Origin: Oscillospiraceae bacterium
GTDB taxonomy: Bacteria > Bacillota > Clostridia > Oscillospirales > Ruminococcaceae
NCBI GenBank assembly: GCA_031280965.1
Contig: JAITFZ010000014.1
Span: forward strand, 124,001-188,000
Direction of reading: 5' to 3'
DNA: 64,000 nucleotides
Both the position numbers and the translations under genes were made by a program. The notes under the pieces were generated by a model that was given only the letters and a program-made list of their open reading frames with translations, did no database searches and had not been told where the DNA came from. Of the stretch, positions 17,687 through 26,778 are shown piece after piece (positions within the stretch are counted from its first letter, which is position 1; every line of letters starts with the position of its first letter).

Positions 17687-18073
17687 ATGGACATACTAAC
17701 AAAAGAACAAGCCCGCGCATACAGCCCTCTAACCTTAGCCTTCCTCGGCGACGGCTACTACGAGCTGTTAGTGCGGCAAAGAATAACCCTCGAACATAAC
17801 ATGAGCGCGAAAAAACTCCACCTCTGTGCAGTAAAAAAAGTCCGTGCGTCTTTTCAGGCCTCTGCTTGTGAGAAGTTTGCGGAACTGCTGACCCGGGAGG
17901 AAAGCGAGATTTTCCGCAGGGGCAGAAACGCCGCAGGAGCGGTTCCGCGCTCATCAAATCCCGCCGAATACCGGAAAGCCACCGCGCTTGAAGTCCTGTT
18001 CGGCTGGCTTTTACTTATCGGCGAAACAACGCGCGCCGAGCAGTTGTTTGAAATTATTTATAACTGTGAATAA
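17687..18073 (+). CDS. mrnC: Mini-ribonuclease III
   Basis: The 128-residue protein is an RNase III catalytic domain without double-stranded-RNA-binding domain. It shows AYSPLTLAFLGDGYYELLVR with the catalytic acidic residues, RRGRNA in the middle, and YRKATALEVLFGWL at the end. Mini-III trims 23S rRNA precursor ends in Firmicutes. AAAAGGATATAAA precedes the ATG. Confidence 0.92.
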   Translation: MDILTKEQARAYSPLTLAFLGDGYYELLVRQRITLEHNMSAKKLHLCAVKKVRASFQASACEKFAELLTREESEIFRRGRNAAGAVPRSSNPAEYRKATALEVLFGWLLLIGETTRAEQLFEIIYNCE

Positions 18074-18116
18074 TTTCAAAGTATTCACAACTGTGAATTG
18101 TTCGAGGTGATTTACA

Positions 18117-19007
18117 ATTTCGGGAAAAAATAAAATCAAAGACCGTAAGCGGGCGGCAGTAAAACGCCGGATAATAGATTTAGCTGTCATAATTCTCGCA
18201 TCATCGGTTTTCTCGCTCGGTCTGCACTGCTTTATCGCACCCGCAAGCATCGCGCCCGGCGGCGTAACGGGTATTGCGACTATTATAAATTCCATGACCG
18301 GATTCCCCGTCGGTTTGCTTTACGGGCTTTTTAACCTGCCTCTGATTATACTCGGCTTTATATTTCTCGGCAAAGGTATGATGGTTAAAACTATTGTTTC
18401 CGTTACCGTAATAACCGTAGCGACCGACTATGTTTTTTCTGCAATTCCTGTTTATGAGGGTGAAAAAATCCTTGCCGCGCTTTTCGGCGGCGTAATGCTC
18501 GGCACGGGGCTCGGGCTTATTTACACACGCGAGGGAACGTCCGGCGGCATAGATATAACCAACCGCCTTATTTATAAGAAATTCCCGCATATCAGTCTTG
18601 GAAAAATCACGCTTGCTGTTGACGCAGTTATTATATCGGCGTCTATGGCGGTTTTTAAAAGTGTGGAAGTCGGGCTTTTCGCGATTGTAGCGATTTTCGT
18701 CAGCGGACGGGTTATGGATATACTGATTTACGGCGGGCTTGAAGGTAAACTGCTGTTCATTTTCTCGGATAATTACGAGGAAATTTCGCAGAAAATCATC
18801 GGCGAACATCACAGGGGTGTTACGCTTTTAAACGGCACGGGCGCATATTCGGGACATGAGCGGAAAGTAATATGCTGTGCCGTTCAAAAGAACCAGTATG
18901 TGAAAATCAAGCACCTTGTCGCCGAAGCCGACCCTTCTGCGTTTATAATTATCGCGAACGCGGGCGAGGTGCTGGGGGAAGGGTTTAGCCCGATTAGGAT
19001 TTCGTAG
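18117..19007 (+). CDS. YitT-family membrane protein, apparent ATT start codon
   Basis: The protein has the YitT (DUF161) membrane part with about five helices, then a C-terminal DUF2179 domain (about the last 75 residues, GVTLLNGTGAYSGHERKVI). The first ATG in frame (18294) would cut off the conserved first helix and the FIAPASIAPGGVTGIATI loop encoded upstream. The frame is open back to a stop at 18108 and contains no ATG, GTG or TTG before 18294. The best start is ATT at 18117, 7 bases after GAGGTGA. That gives 296 residues, near the family's usual size. The transport or regulatory role is unknown. Confidence 0.8.
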   Translation: MSGKNKIKDRKRAAVKRRIIDLAVIILASSVFSLGLHCFIAPASIAPGGVTGIATIINSMTGFPVGLLYGLFNLPLIILGFIFLGKGMMVKTIVSVTVITVATDYVFSAIPVYEGEKILAALFGGVMLGTGLGLIYTREGTSGGIDITNRLIYKKFPHISLGKITLAVDAVIISASMAVFKSVEVGLFAIVAIFVSGRVMDILIYGGLEGKLLFIFSDNYEEISQKIIGEHHRGVTLLNGTGAYSGHERKVICCAVQKNQYVKIKHLVAEADPSAFIIIANAGEVLGEGFSPIRIS

Positions 19008-19025
19008 CATTTATATAATGCACTT

Positions 19026-19050
19026 TAGGGTGCGGTGTCCTCAACGCACC
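19026..19050 (+). repeat. Palindromic intergenic repeat (TAGGG family), diverged
   Basis: TAGGGTGCGGTGTCCTCAAC then GCACC; the GGTGCG/CGCACC arms pair. Same family as 16031-16060. Just downstream, AAAAAGTAAAGTCCCCG..CCGCAGTATAA (about 19085-19116) resembles AAAAAGTACAGTCCCCGCAG at 22071-22090. Confidence 0.5.
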
Positions 19051-19148
19051 GAACACAACACAAAATGCAAACTTTTTGCTCGTGTAAAAAGTAAAGTCCC
19101 CGAAGCCCCGCAGTATAAGTGAAATGTATTATAATACCGGAGGATACC

Positions 19149-19880
19149 ATGGCAGGACATTCTAAATGGAGTACGATTAAACGCAAGAAAGGTGAAAAAG
19201 ATGGCGCACGCGCCAAAATTTTCACTAAAATCTCGCGTGAAATATTAGTTTGCGTAAAGGAAACCGGAAACGCCGACCCCGCCAATAACGGGCGATTGCG
19301 CGACCTTATTGCAAAAGCGAAGTCTAATAATATCCCGAACGACAACATTGAGCGTTTATTAAAGAAAGCGGCAGGCAGCGGCGAGAAAAACGATTATGAG
19401 TACTGCGTTTATGAAGGCTACGGCCCGAACGGTGTCGCTGTTATGGCGGAGTGCCTGACCGACAATCGCAACCGCACAGCCGGCGAAATCCGCTGTTGCT
19501 TCGACAAGTACGGCGGTAATATGGGCGCATCAGGCTGTGTGGCGTTTTTGTTTGAGCGAAAGGGTGTTGTTGCTCTTGATAATGAAGACAACGCGATTAA
19601 CTCCGATTTACTTATGGAACACGTGCTTGAAGCGGGCGGCGACGATTTCGCGATTTATGACAACGCCGCAGTTGTCTACACCGAGCCGGAAACGTCGGCG
19701 GCAGTCGGCGAGGAACTTGCGAAGCGTGGCTACACCGTGCTTTCTGCCGAAGCCGAGCAACTTCCCTCAACTTACACAAAGCTCACAGACGAGGAGCATA
19801 TTAAGAAGATGACAAATCTGCTTGAGGTATTAGAGGATAACGACGACGTGCAGAATGTATGGCACAATTGGGATATGTAG
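19149..19880 (+). CDS. YebC/TACO1-family protein
   Basis: The 243-residue protein matches YebC/PmpR (MAGHSKWSTIKRKKGEKDGA, RLRDLIAKAKSNNIPNDNI, GYGPNGVAVMAECLTDNR). The family has been described as a transcription regulator and, more recently, as a helper of translation through difficult peptide stretches; its mitochondrial homologue TACO1 is a translational activator. The ATG at 19149 is chosen for its strong site CCGGAGGATACC; an upstream in-frame ATG at 19119 lacks one. Confidence 0.95.
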   Translation: MAGHSKWSTIKRKKGEKDGARAKIFTKISREILVCVKETGNADPANNGRLRDLIAKAKSNNIPNDNIERLLKKAAGSGEKNDYEYCVYEGYGPNGVAVMAECLTDNRNRTAGEIRCCFDKYGGNMGASGCVAFLFERKGVVALDNEDNAINSDLLMEHVLEAGGDDFAIYDNAAVVYTEPETSAAVGEELAKRGYTVLSAEAEQLPSTYTKLTDEEHIKKMTNLLEVLEDNDDVQNVWHNWDM

Positions 19881-19900
19881 AGTAATTTTATCAATTTTGG

Positions 19901-19937
19901 GGTTTACAAACCCCATATTTTGTGGTATACTGAAAAG
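19901..19937 (+). promoter_or_regulatory. First of two duplicated promoters before parE
   Basis: TTTACA (19903-19908), 17 bases, TATACT (19926-19931). The -35 lies in an inverted repeat GGGGTTT-AC-AAACCCC. The 37-base unit is repeated exactly at 19967-20003. Confidence 0.7.
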
Positions 19938-19966
19938 CACCATCGGAATATGGTGTCACTCGTTTT

Positions 19967-20003
19967 GGTTTACAAACCCCATATTTTGTGGTATACTGAA
20001 AAG
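19967..20003 (+). promoter_or_regulatory. Second duplicated promoter before parE
   Basis: Exact copy of the 19901-19937 unit: TTTACA (19969-19974), 17 bases, TATACT (19992-19997), 66 bases downstream of the first. Transcription would start near 20004, with AAAAAAGGTG before the ATG at 20030. Confidence 0.7.
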
Positions 20004-20029
20004 TACATTAAAAATAAAAAAGGTGAAAA

Positions 20030-22036
20030 ATGAGCAGAACGAGTAAGAACAATTACGGCGACCACAGCTTAAAATCGCTGAAAGGTCCCGACCAGGTAAG
20101 AAAACGCCCTGCTGTTATATTCGGTTCGGACGGAATTGAGGGTTGTCAGCATTCGGTTTTTGAAATCCTGTCGAATTCTATAGACGAAGCCCGCGAGGGC
20201 TACGGTAAGGAAATTGAAATAACGCGCTACAATGACGGCGCTATTGAAATAATCGACTGCGGTCGCGGTGTGCCGATTGATTATAACAAGAATGAGGAAA
20301 AATTTAACTGGGAGCTTGCGTTCATCACGCTTTACGCGGGCGGTAAGTACGATAATAATACAGGCGAAAGCTATACATACGCGCTCGGACTCAACGGACT
20401 CGGGCTTTGCGCCACGCAGTTCTCGTCCGAATACATGGAAGTCGAGAGCGATAACGGCACATGGACGCACCGCCTGAACTTTAAGCGCGGCTTTAATGTT
20501 ACGCTTGAAAGGGACGAGCGCGGCTTCACAAAAACCAGGTCCGTCGGCAAGTCGGGTACACGCATTAAGTGGAAGCCCGACATTGACGTTTTTACCGATA
20601 TAGACATTCCTGACAGCTACTTTGACGAAATTCTGACGAAGCAGGCGGTCGTGAATGACGGATTGCTGTTCCGGTTTCGCCGCGAGAACATGGACGGCTC
20701 ATTCCGCGAAAAGGAATACCGCTATGAAAACGGTATTGACGATTATATAAAAGAAATCGCCGGTACCGATACGCTTTCCGAGCCGCAAAGCTGGAGCGCT
20801 TCGCGACGGGGCAAAGACCGCGAAGATAAGGAAGAATATAAGCTAAGGCTTCGCTGTGCGCTGGTTTTCTCGAACAGGACGAGGCTCACAGAGCATTATC
20901 ACAACTCATCGTGGCTTGAACACGGCGGAAGCCCGGACAAGGCTCTAAGACAAGCGTTTGTGTCGCAGGCGGATGCGTACCTGAAAAACAACGGTAAATA
21001 CAACAAAGGCGAAAGTAAAATTAATTTCACCGATGTTGAGGATTGTTTGGTTTTCGTTTCAAACAACCTGTCCTCGCAGGTAAGCTTTGAAAACCAAACT
21101 AAAAAAGCAATTAATAACAAATTCGTTTATGAGGCTATGACCGAGTGGTTAAAATCGCAGCTTGAAGTTTACTTCCTCGAAAACAAAGACGAAGCGGCAC
21201 GGATTTGCGAACAGATTCTTGTTAACAAGCGCTCCCGTGAAAACGCCGAAAAAACCCGCCTTAATCTTAAAAAGAAATTAGCGGGTAACATTGATATTTC
21301 AAACCGCGTACAAAAGTTTGTGGACTGCCGCAGTAAAGACCTTTCAAAACGGGAGCTTTATATAGTCGAGGGCGATTCGGCGCTCGGCGCGGTTAAGCTT
21401 GCACGCGACGCCGATTTTCAAGCGGTAATTCCGGTACGCGGAAAGATTCTCAATTGTCTGAAGTCATCTTATGATAAAATCTTCAAGAACGAGATTATCA
21501 CCGATATAATCAAGGTTCTCGGTTGCGGCGCGGAAGTCAGCGCAAAGGGCGCAAGTAAGGAAATATCACATTTCAATTTTGACAATCTGCGTTGGAACAA
21601 GGTTATAATCTGCACCGATGCCGATGTGGACGGCTTTCAGATTCGCACGCTTATTCTGACAATGCTGTACCGCCTGACGCCGACGCTGATTAACGCGGGG
21701 TACGTTTATATCGCGGAATCGCCGCTTTATGAGATTAACACAAAAGATGAAACTTATTTCGCTTATACCGAAACCGAGAAAAACCGAATTATAAAGGATT
21801 TGGGTGGTAAGAAATTCGCAATCCAAAGGTCAAAAGGACTTGGCGAAAATGAACCGGATATGATGTCGCTTACGACCATGAATCCCGATACAAGGCGGCT
21901 GATTAAGGTTATACCGACGGATTCCGAGGCGACGCGGGATATGTTTGATTTGATGCTCGGCGATAATTTGCAGGGGCGGAAGGATTTTATAAGCGAGTTC
22001 GGGAGTAATTATATGGATAGTGTGGATGTGAGCTGA
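20030..22036 (+). CDS. parE: Type IIA topoisomerase B subunit (ParE/GyrB-like)
   Basis: The 668-residue protein has the GHKL ATPase domain (EILSNSIDEAREGYG with the Mg-binding Asn, DCGRGVPIDY, GLNGLGLCATQ), a transducer domain, and the TOPRIM region (VEGDSALGAVK, CTDADVDGFQIRTL, QRSKGLGENEPD). With the A-subunit gene 101 bases downstream it forms a type II topoisomerase. The pair is more diverged than typical GyrB/GyrA and lies with yebC and rluB rather than near dnaA/recF, so topoisomerase IV is favoured over gyrase. It is driven by two identical promoters. Confidence 0.88.
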   Translation: MSRTSKNNYGDHSLKSLKGPDQVRKRPAVIFGSDGIEGCQHSVFEILSNSIDEAREGYGKEIEITRYNDGAIEIIDCGRGVPIDYNKNEEKFNWELAFITLYAGGKYDNNTGESYTYALGLNGLGLCATQFSSEYMEVESDNGTWTHRLNFKRGFNVTLERDERGFTKTRSVGKSGTRIKWKPDIDVFTDIDIPDSYFDEILTKQAVVNDGLLFRFRRENMDGSFREKEYRYENGIDDYIKEIAGTDTLSEPQSWSASRRGKDREDKEEYKLRLRCALVFSNRTRLTEHYHNSSWLEHGGSPDKALRQAFVSQADAYLKNNGKYNKGESKINFTDVEDCLVFVSNNLSSQVSFENQTKKAINNKFVYEAMTEWLKSQLEVYFLENKDEAARICEQILVNKRSRENAEKTRLNLKKKLAGNIDISNRVQKFVDCRSKDLSKRELYIVEGDSALGAVKLARDADFQAVIPVRGKILNCLKSSYDKIFKNEIITDIIKVLGCGAEVSAKGASKEISHFNFDNLRWNKVIICTDADVDGFQIRTLILTMLYRLTPTLINAGYVYIAESPLYEINTKDETYFAYTETEKNRIIKDLGGKKFAIQRSKGLGENEPDMMSLTTMNPDTRRLIKVIPTDSEATRDMFDLMLGDNLQGRKDFISEFGSNYMDSVDVS

Positions 22037-22137
22037 TTAGGTACGCACCCTACAGATTGGCATTATAAGCAAAAAGTACAGTCCCCGCAGTATAAACATT
22101 ATCCAAGTTAAATAAACAACAAAACGGAGACAAACCC

Positions 22138-24366
22138 TTGAAAAAACCAAAACCAAAACAACCTAAATCCCCTGCCGCCTATATCGAAGGCGCGGGTATC
22201 GTTGTTGAAAAACCTGTCACTGATACAATTGAAGAAAATTATATGCCCTACGCCATGAGCGTAATTATCTCCCGCGCCCTGCCCGAAATCGACGGCTTCA
22301 AGCCGTCGCATCGCAAGCTTTTATACACAATGTATAAAATGAGCCTGCTTACCGGCACGCGGACGAAATCAGCGAACATTGTTGGTCAGACCATGCGCCT
22401 GAACCCGCACGGGGACGGGCCTATTTATGAAACGATGGTGCGGTTGGCGCGGGGTAACGAAGCCCTCCTGTACCCTTATGTTGATAGCAAGGGCAACTTC
22501 GGAAAAGCATATTCCCGCGATATGGCTTACGCCGCCTCGCGTTACACCGAGGCTAAGTTAGAGCCGCTCTGCAAGGAGCTTTTCGATGAAATAGACCGCG
22601 ACACGGTTGACTTTGTGCCGAATTATGACAGCTCAACCACAGAACCTTTATTACTCCCTGTAAAATTTCCGTCTGTTTTAGTTAACTCCAATATAGGAAT
22701 CGCCGTTTCTATGGCGAGCAACATCTGCTCTTTTAATCTCTCGGAAGTCTGCGAAACCGCAATTTCACTGCTTAAAGACCCCGCCCATGACATCATCAGC
22801 ACACTCAAAGCTCCCGACTTTTCAGGCGGCGGTTATATTGTTTATGATGAAAACGCGCTTCGCGATATTTACGAAACAGGGCGCGGTTCTTTCAAGGTTC
22901 GCGCAAAATATAATTACGACAGCTCAAACAATGTCGTTGAGGTGACGGAAATCCCGCCAACAACCACAATAGAAGCGATTATAGATAAAATCGTAGAGCA
23001 TGTTAAGGCGGGGAAAATTAAAGAAATCGGCGATGTTCGGGACGAAACCGACTTGTCGGGGCTTAAAATCGCAATTGACTTAAAGCGCGGGACTGACCAT
23101 GACGCGCTTATGAAAAAGCTGTTCAGATTTACCCCGCTTCAAGATACATTTTCATGTAATTTCAATGTGCTGATTGCCGGAACGCCGCGTGTACTCGGCG
23201 TAGGCGAGATTCTGCGCGAATGGACGGCGTTCCGTACAGAGTGCGTGAAAAGGCGGCTCTTCTTTGAACTAAAAAAGAAGAAAGAACGCCTTCACTTACT
23301 GCGCGGATTACAAAAAATTCTGCTCGATATTGATAAGGCGATTAAACTGATTCGTGAAACCCGGGAGGAATCCGAGGTAGTTCCGAACCTTATGATTGGC
23401 TTCGGGATTGATGAATTACAAGCAGAATACGTAGCGGAAATCAAGCTTCGTCACATTAACCGCGAATATATTTTAAGGCGCACCGAGGAAATCGAAAACC
23501 TTGAGCGCGATATAGCCGACTTGCAGGAAACGCTTGACAGCAAAAGCAAAATCAGGGCTATTATCATCGCTGAATTAAAGGAAGCGGCGCAGAAATACGG
23601 TCAGCCGCGGAAAACCCTGCTCACATTTTCAGCACCGGAGGAAGCCGAGGAAGAAATCGACATACCCGATTATCCGGTCAACATTTTCTTTACGAAAGAA
23701 GGTTACTTCAAAAAAATCACGCCGCTGTCGCTTCGCATGGGCGGCGAGCAGAAACTTAAAGAGCAGGATATGATTACGCTTCATGAAGAAAGCACGAACC
23801 GGGCAGAACTGCTCTTTTTCACCGACAAAGGTCAGGCGTACAAAAGCCGCGCCTCTGATTTTGAAGACGCGAAAGCCAGCGTCATGGGTGACTTTATTTC
23901 CTCGAAGCTTGACTTTGAGGACGGCGAAAAGCCGATAGCGCTCATAACCACGCTCGACTACTGCGAAAATCTTGTGTTGTTCTTTGAAAACGGCAAATGT
24001 GCGAAAGTGCCGCTGTCTTCTTTCGAGACAAAGACAAAGCGCAAAAAGCTGCAAAACGCATTTAATATAAGCTCTCCGCTTGTAGCTATATTTAAAATCG
24101 CCGAAGATATGGATTTCATCCTGAATTCATCTGCCGGAAAGTCGCTGATTTTCAACACCGCTCTGATTCTGCCGAAAACTACCCGCGATACGCAGGGCGT
24201 TCAGGTTATGCGGCTGACGAAAGCGTACTTAAAAAGCGCGGCGCTTTATGCCGACGGCATGATTAAAAAGCAATCGGAAGCCGCGGAAATTGTTGCGAAG
24301 ACACTGCCGAGCGCAGGAAAAGCGGTGAAAATTGTTGAAAGTGTTCAACTGACAATTGACGGTTAG
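22138..24366 (+). CDS. parC: Type IIA topoisomerase A subunit (ParC/GyrA-like), TTG start
   Basis: The 742-residue protein has the breakage-reunion domain (ENYMPYAMSVIISRALPEID, the region around HGDGPIYETMVRLAR, and the active-site Tyr in AASRYTEAKL), a coiled-coil tower with Glu/Arg-rich helices (about 430-500), and a short C-terminal domain of diverged blades (about 510-742). The GyrA-box of gyrase is not evident, which agrees with ParC. The start is TTG at 22138 with ACGGAGACAAACCC before it. Confidence 0.88.
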   Translation: MKKPKPKQPKSPAAYIEGAGIVVEKPVTDTIEENYMPYAMSVIISRALPEIDGFKPSHRKLLYTMYKMSLLTGTRTKSANIVGQTMRLNPHGDGPIYETMVRLARGNEALLYPYVDSKGNFGKAYSRDMAYAASRYTEAKLEPLCKELFDEIDRDTVDFVPNYDSSTTEPLLLPVKFPSVLVNSNIGIAVSMASNICSFNLSEVCETAISLLKDPAHDIISTLKAPDFSGGGYIVYDENALRDIYETGRGSFKVRAKYNYDSSNNVVEVTEIPPTTTIEAIIDKIVEHVKAGKIKEIGDVRDETDLSGLKIAIDLKRGTDHDALMKKLFRFTPLQDTFSCNFNVLIAGTPRVLGVGEILREWTAFRTECVKRRLFFELKKKKERLHLLRGLQKILLDIDKAIKLIRETREESEVVPNLMIGFGIDELQAEYVAEIKLRHINREYILRRTEEIENLERDIADLQETLDSKSKIRAIIIAELKEAAQKYGQPRKTLLTFSAPEEAEEEIDIPDYPVNIFFTKEGYFKKITPLSLRMGGEQKLKEQDMITLHEESTNRAELLFFTDKGQAYKSRASDFEDAKASVMGDFISSKLDFEDGEKPIALITTLDYCENLVLFFENGKCAKVPLSSFETKTKRKKLQNAFNISSPLVAIFKIAEDMDFILNSSAGKSLIFNTALILPKTTRDTQGVQVMRLTKAYLKSAALYADGMIKKQSEAAEIVAKTLPSAGKAVKIVESVQLTIDG

Positions 24367-24401
24367 GAGCAGAGAACTTATTTAAAAAGAGAAAGAAAAT
24401 C

Positions 24402-25199
24402 ATGGAAAAAGAAAGAATTCAAAAGCTAATATCAGAAAGCGGGCATTGCTCCCGCCGCGCTGCCGAGGAACTTATTAAAGCGGGCGCGGTTAAGGTTAAC
24501 GGTCGAAATATTAATCTCGGCGACAAAGCCACAAAGAACGACCTGATTACTATTAAAAATAAAAAGCTCGAATTTCCGCAGAGCAAGCGTTACATCAAGC
24601 TTTATAAGCCTCGCGGTTACACGACCTCTATGGCTGACACGCACGGAAAGAAGCTGATTACAGAACTGCTTAAAGGCATCGTCGAGCGGGTTTATCCCGC
24701 GGGACGGCTTGACAGAGATTCGGAAGGGTTATTGTTGCTTTCTAACGACGGCAATTTCACCAACGATATTACCCATCCGAGCAATAGGATAAAAAAGAAA
24801 TACCGCGTAACTGTCCCGTCGATTGTTTCCGCAGAAATAATTTCAAGGCTTTCGGCGGGGGTAAATATCGGTGAAAACGGTGAAAAAGAAATCACCGTGC
24901 CCTGTGAAATCAAGGTGCTTGCTGAAACGGATTCTATGTCCGCTCGCCGGGAAACGGGAAAATCGTCAAGAACCGTGCTGGAATTTGAAATTTCCGAGGG
25001 TAAAAACCGTCAAATCCGCAGAATGTGCAAGGCTGTGGGTCTGGAAGTTTCGCGGCTTAAAAGGACAAGCGTGGGCGGAGTGAAGCTCGGTATGCTTAAA
25101 CCCGGCGAATATGCGGATTTAAACGAGAAGGAACTGAAATTACTCGGAGTAGGAGCGCACAGTTCGCGCCCGCAAAAGAAACAAGGAGGAAAGCCATGA
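24402..25199 (+). CDS. rluB: RluB/RsuA-family pseudouridine synthase
   Basis: The 265-residue protein has an N-terminal S4 RNA-binding domain (RIQKLISESGHCSRRAAEEL, KVNG) and a pseudouridine synthase domain with GRLDRDSEGLLLLSNDG containing the catalytic Asp. ISEGKNRQIRRMCKAVG is the conserved RNA-binding end. It isomerises a uridine in rRNA, probably 23S (RluB) rather than 16S. Its stop overlaps the next start by 4 bases (ATGA), so the two genes are translationally coupled. Confidence 0.93.
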   Translation: MEKERIQKLISESGHCSRRAAEELIKAGAVKVNGRNINLGDKATKNDLITIKNKKLEFPQSKRYIKLYKPRGYTTSMADTHGKKLITELLKGIVERVYPAGRLDRDSEGLLLLSNDGNFTNDITHPSNRIKKKYRVTVPSIVSAEIISRLSAGVNIGENGEKEITVPCEIKVLAETDSMSARRETGKSSRTVLEFEISEGKNRQIRRMCKAVGLEVSRLKRTSVGGVKLGMLKPGEYADLNEKELKLLGVGAHSSRPQKKQGGKP

Positions 25200-26329
25200 C
25201 TGCACTCCTCGGAAAACTTTTCGACGACGGCTCATTCACCGAAATTCAAAAGCACGAAGATTCGGGCATAACCGCAGGCTTCGGGCGTGTTGGGGATTTT
25301 AAAGTTTACGCTTATATTCAGAATATAGGCGTAAAAAGCGGAGCAGTGAACAAAAATGCCGCCGCGAAAATGAAAAAAATCTATGCCGATGCCGTAAAAT
25401 ACGGCGCACCTTTAGTAGCGGTTTTTAACTCAAAAGGCGGCGAAATAGGCGAAGGTATCGAGCTTATAGAAGCTTATTCAGGAATTATCGCCGACTGCAC
25501 AAGGCTTTCGGGTGTTGTGCCGCTTATTTCGGTGGTAACAGGGCAGTGCTCGGGGCTGAACGCCTCGCTCTGCCGCATATCGGATATAGTCATAATGACC
25601 GAAGAAGCCGAAATGTTCTTCACGCCGCCGTTTTTGGGAGGCGAGAGTCAAAAAAACGCCGCCGATATTATAGTAAAAACCGCAGAAGAAGCTGTTCTGA
25701 TTGCGCGTGATTTACTGTCGGTTCTGCCGCCGAATAATCTTGAAACACCGTCCTGCCTTGATTATGAGCAAAAAATTGAACTCAGCAAAGTCACAGCATT
25801 TGAAACATTAAACAACACCACAGTTGGTTTTGTTACATTAGGCGAAAAGCCCGACGCCGATGATACAGCGAAAATTGCGCGGTTTGTGAACTTCTGTGAT
25901 GCTTTTTCGATTCCTGTCGTTACGATTATCGACAACGAGGGTTTTGAAGCGGACGTCAGTATTTGCGACACAGCGAGATTAGCGCAGATATATGCAAGCG
26001 CAACAACCCCGAAAATTAACCTGATTGCCGGAAAAGCCGCAGGCGCGGCATTTATAATTACAGGCGGGTTCGGAAGTGATTTTATCATTGCCTATGAAAC
26101 TGCGGTGATTTCGCCCGTTCCCGTTAAAACAGCGGCGGCTTTTCTTGAAATGTCCGAAGGCGATTATATCGAAAACCACGCCGGTGTCCGAAACGCGCTT
26201 AAAAAAGGTTATATAGATATGGTGATTAATCCGGAGGAAGCGCGTTCCGCGCTGATAACCGCGCTCGAAGCCGTTCGTAGCAAGCGCGTGGATTCTCCGA
26301 AGCGAAAGCATATTAATTTGGTGTTTTGA
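25196..26329 (+). CDS. Carboxyl transferase subunit (short, 12S / MmdA-like)
   Basis: The 377-residue protein has the crotonase-like carboxyltransferase fold of acyl-CoA carboxylase beta chains: GAPLVAVFNSKGGEIGEGIE, SVVTGQCSGLNASLCRISD, and INLIAGKAAGAAFIITGGFG followed by SDFIIAYETAVISP. Usual family members have about 510 residues; the first about 80-100 are missing here. With the biotin carrier and pyruvate-type carboxyltransferase genes that follow, it resembles the 12S subunit of transcarboxylase or the alpha subunit of methylmalonyl-CoA decarboxylase. The acyl-CoA substrate cannot be read from sequence. Confidence 0.82.
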   Translation: MTALLGKLFDDGSFTEIQKHEDSGITAGFGRVGDFKVYAYIQNIGVKSGAVNKNAAAKMKKIYADAVKYGAPLVAVFNSKGGEIGEGIELIEAYSGIIADCTRLSGVVPLISVVTGQCSGLNASLCRISDIVIMTEEAEMFFTPPFLGGESQKNAADIIVKTAEEAVLIARDLLSVLPPNNLETPSCLDYEQKIELSKVTAFETLNNTTVGFVTLGEKPDADDTAKIARFVNFCDAFSIPVVTIIDNEGFEADVSICDTARLAQIYASATTPKINLIAGKAAGAAFIITGGFGSDFIIAYETAVISPVPVKTAAAFLEMSEGDYIENHAGVRNALKKGYIDMVINPEEARSALITALEAVRSKRVDSPKRKHINLVF

Positions 26330-26343
26330 AAGGATTTGCATAC

Positions 26344-26424
26344 AAGTTTGAAACAAAATACAACTGAAACGGGGAAAACATTGCTTTCACTCCCCGTTGG
26401 TGAAAGAAAGGACTTTATGAAAAT
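26344..26424 (+). repeat. Intercistronic leader repeat, copy A
   Basis: Begins AAGTTTGAAACAAAATACAA, has GAAACGGGGAAAAC in the middle and ends AAGAAAGGACTTTATGAAAAT. AACGGGG can pair with CCCCGTT around an A-rich/T-rich inner helix. The end supplies a Shine-Dalgarno (AAAGGA) to a mini-frame ATG-AAA-ATA-TGA whose stop overlaps the ATG of the biotin-carrier gene at 26425. Same family as 49565-49664, 63609-63688 and 63689-63768. Confidence 0.8.
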
Positions 26425-26775
26425 ATGAAAAGATACAATATTACAGTTAACGGCTCGGTTTATGACGTTATGGTTGAGGAAGCGGACGCGGCGGAAACTG
26501 CCGCCGTACCGTCGGCGAAGCCCGCCGTTGCCTTTGTTTCAGCCGGAAAGCAGGGTGATATTAAAATCGAAGCGCCCATGCCCGGCACGATTGTTGACGT
26601 TAAGCTGAGTGCGGGTACTCAGGTGCAAAAAGGCGCAACCGTTGCTGTACTCGAAGCCATGAAGATGGAAAACGACATAGTTACGGCACAGAGCGGCACA
26701 ATTGTAAGCATAAACGTTAAAAAAGGCGATTCGGTCAATACCGGAACAATCATCGCTACCATGACGGCGGTATAA
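26425..26775 (+). CDS. Biotin carboxyl carrier protein
   Basis: The 116-residue protein has an N-terminal strand (MKRYNITVNGSVYDVMVEE), an Ala/Pro-rich linker and a biotinyl domain with EAMKMEND (biotin attached to the Lys). It would shuttle CO2 between the two carboxyltransferase subunits encoded on each side, corresponding to the 1.3S subunit of transcarboxylase. The next gene starts 3 bases after its stop. Confidence 0.95.
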   Translation: MKRYNITVNGSVYDVMVEEADAAETAAVPSAKPAVAFVSAGKQGDIKIEAPMPGTIVDVKLSAGTQVQKGATVAVLEAMKMENDIVTAQSGTIVSINVKKGDSVNTGTIIATMTAV

Positions 26776-26778
26776 TTT

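Noticed and set aside
19901..20003. Direct repeats as phage attachment sites
   Set aside because: The 37-base repeats are only 66 bases apart and hold complete promoter boxes; no integrase is present.
19855..20046. 63-codon frame across the duplicated promoter
   Set aside because: Its product only reflects the repeated promoter DNA and it overlaps the ends of both neighbouring genes.
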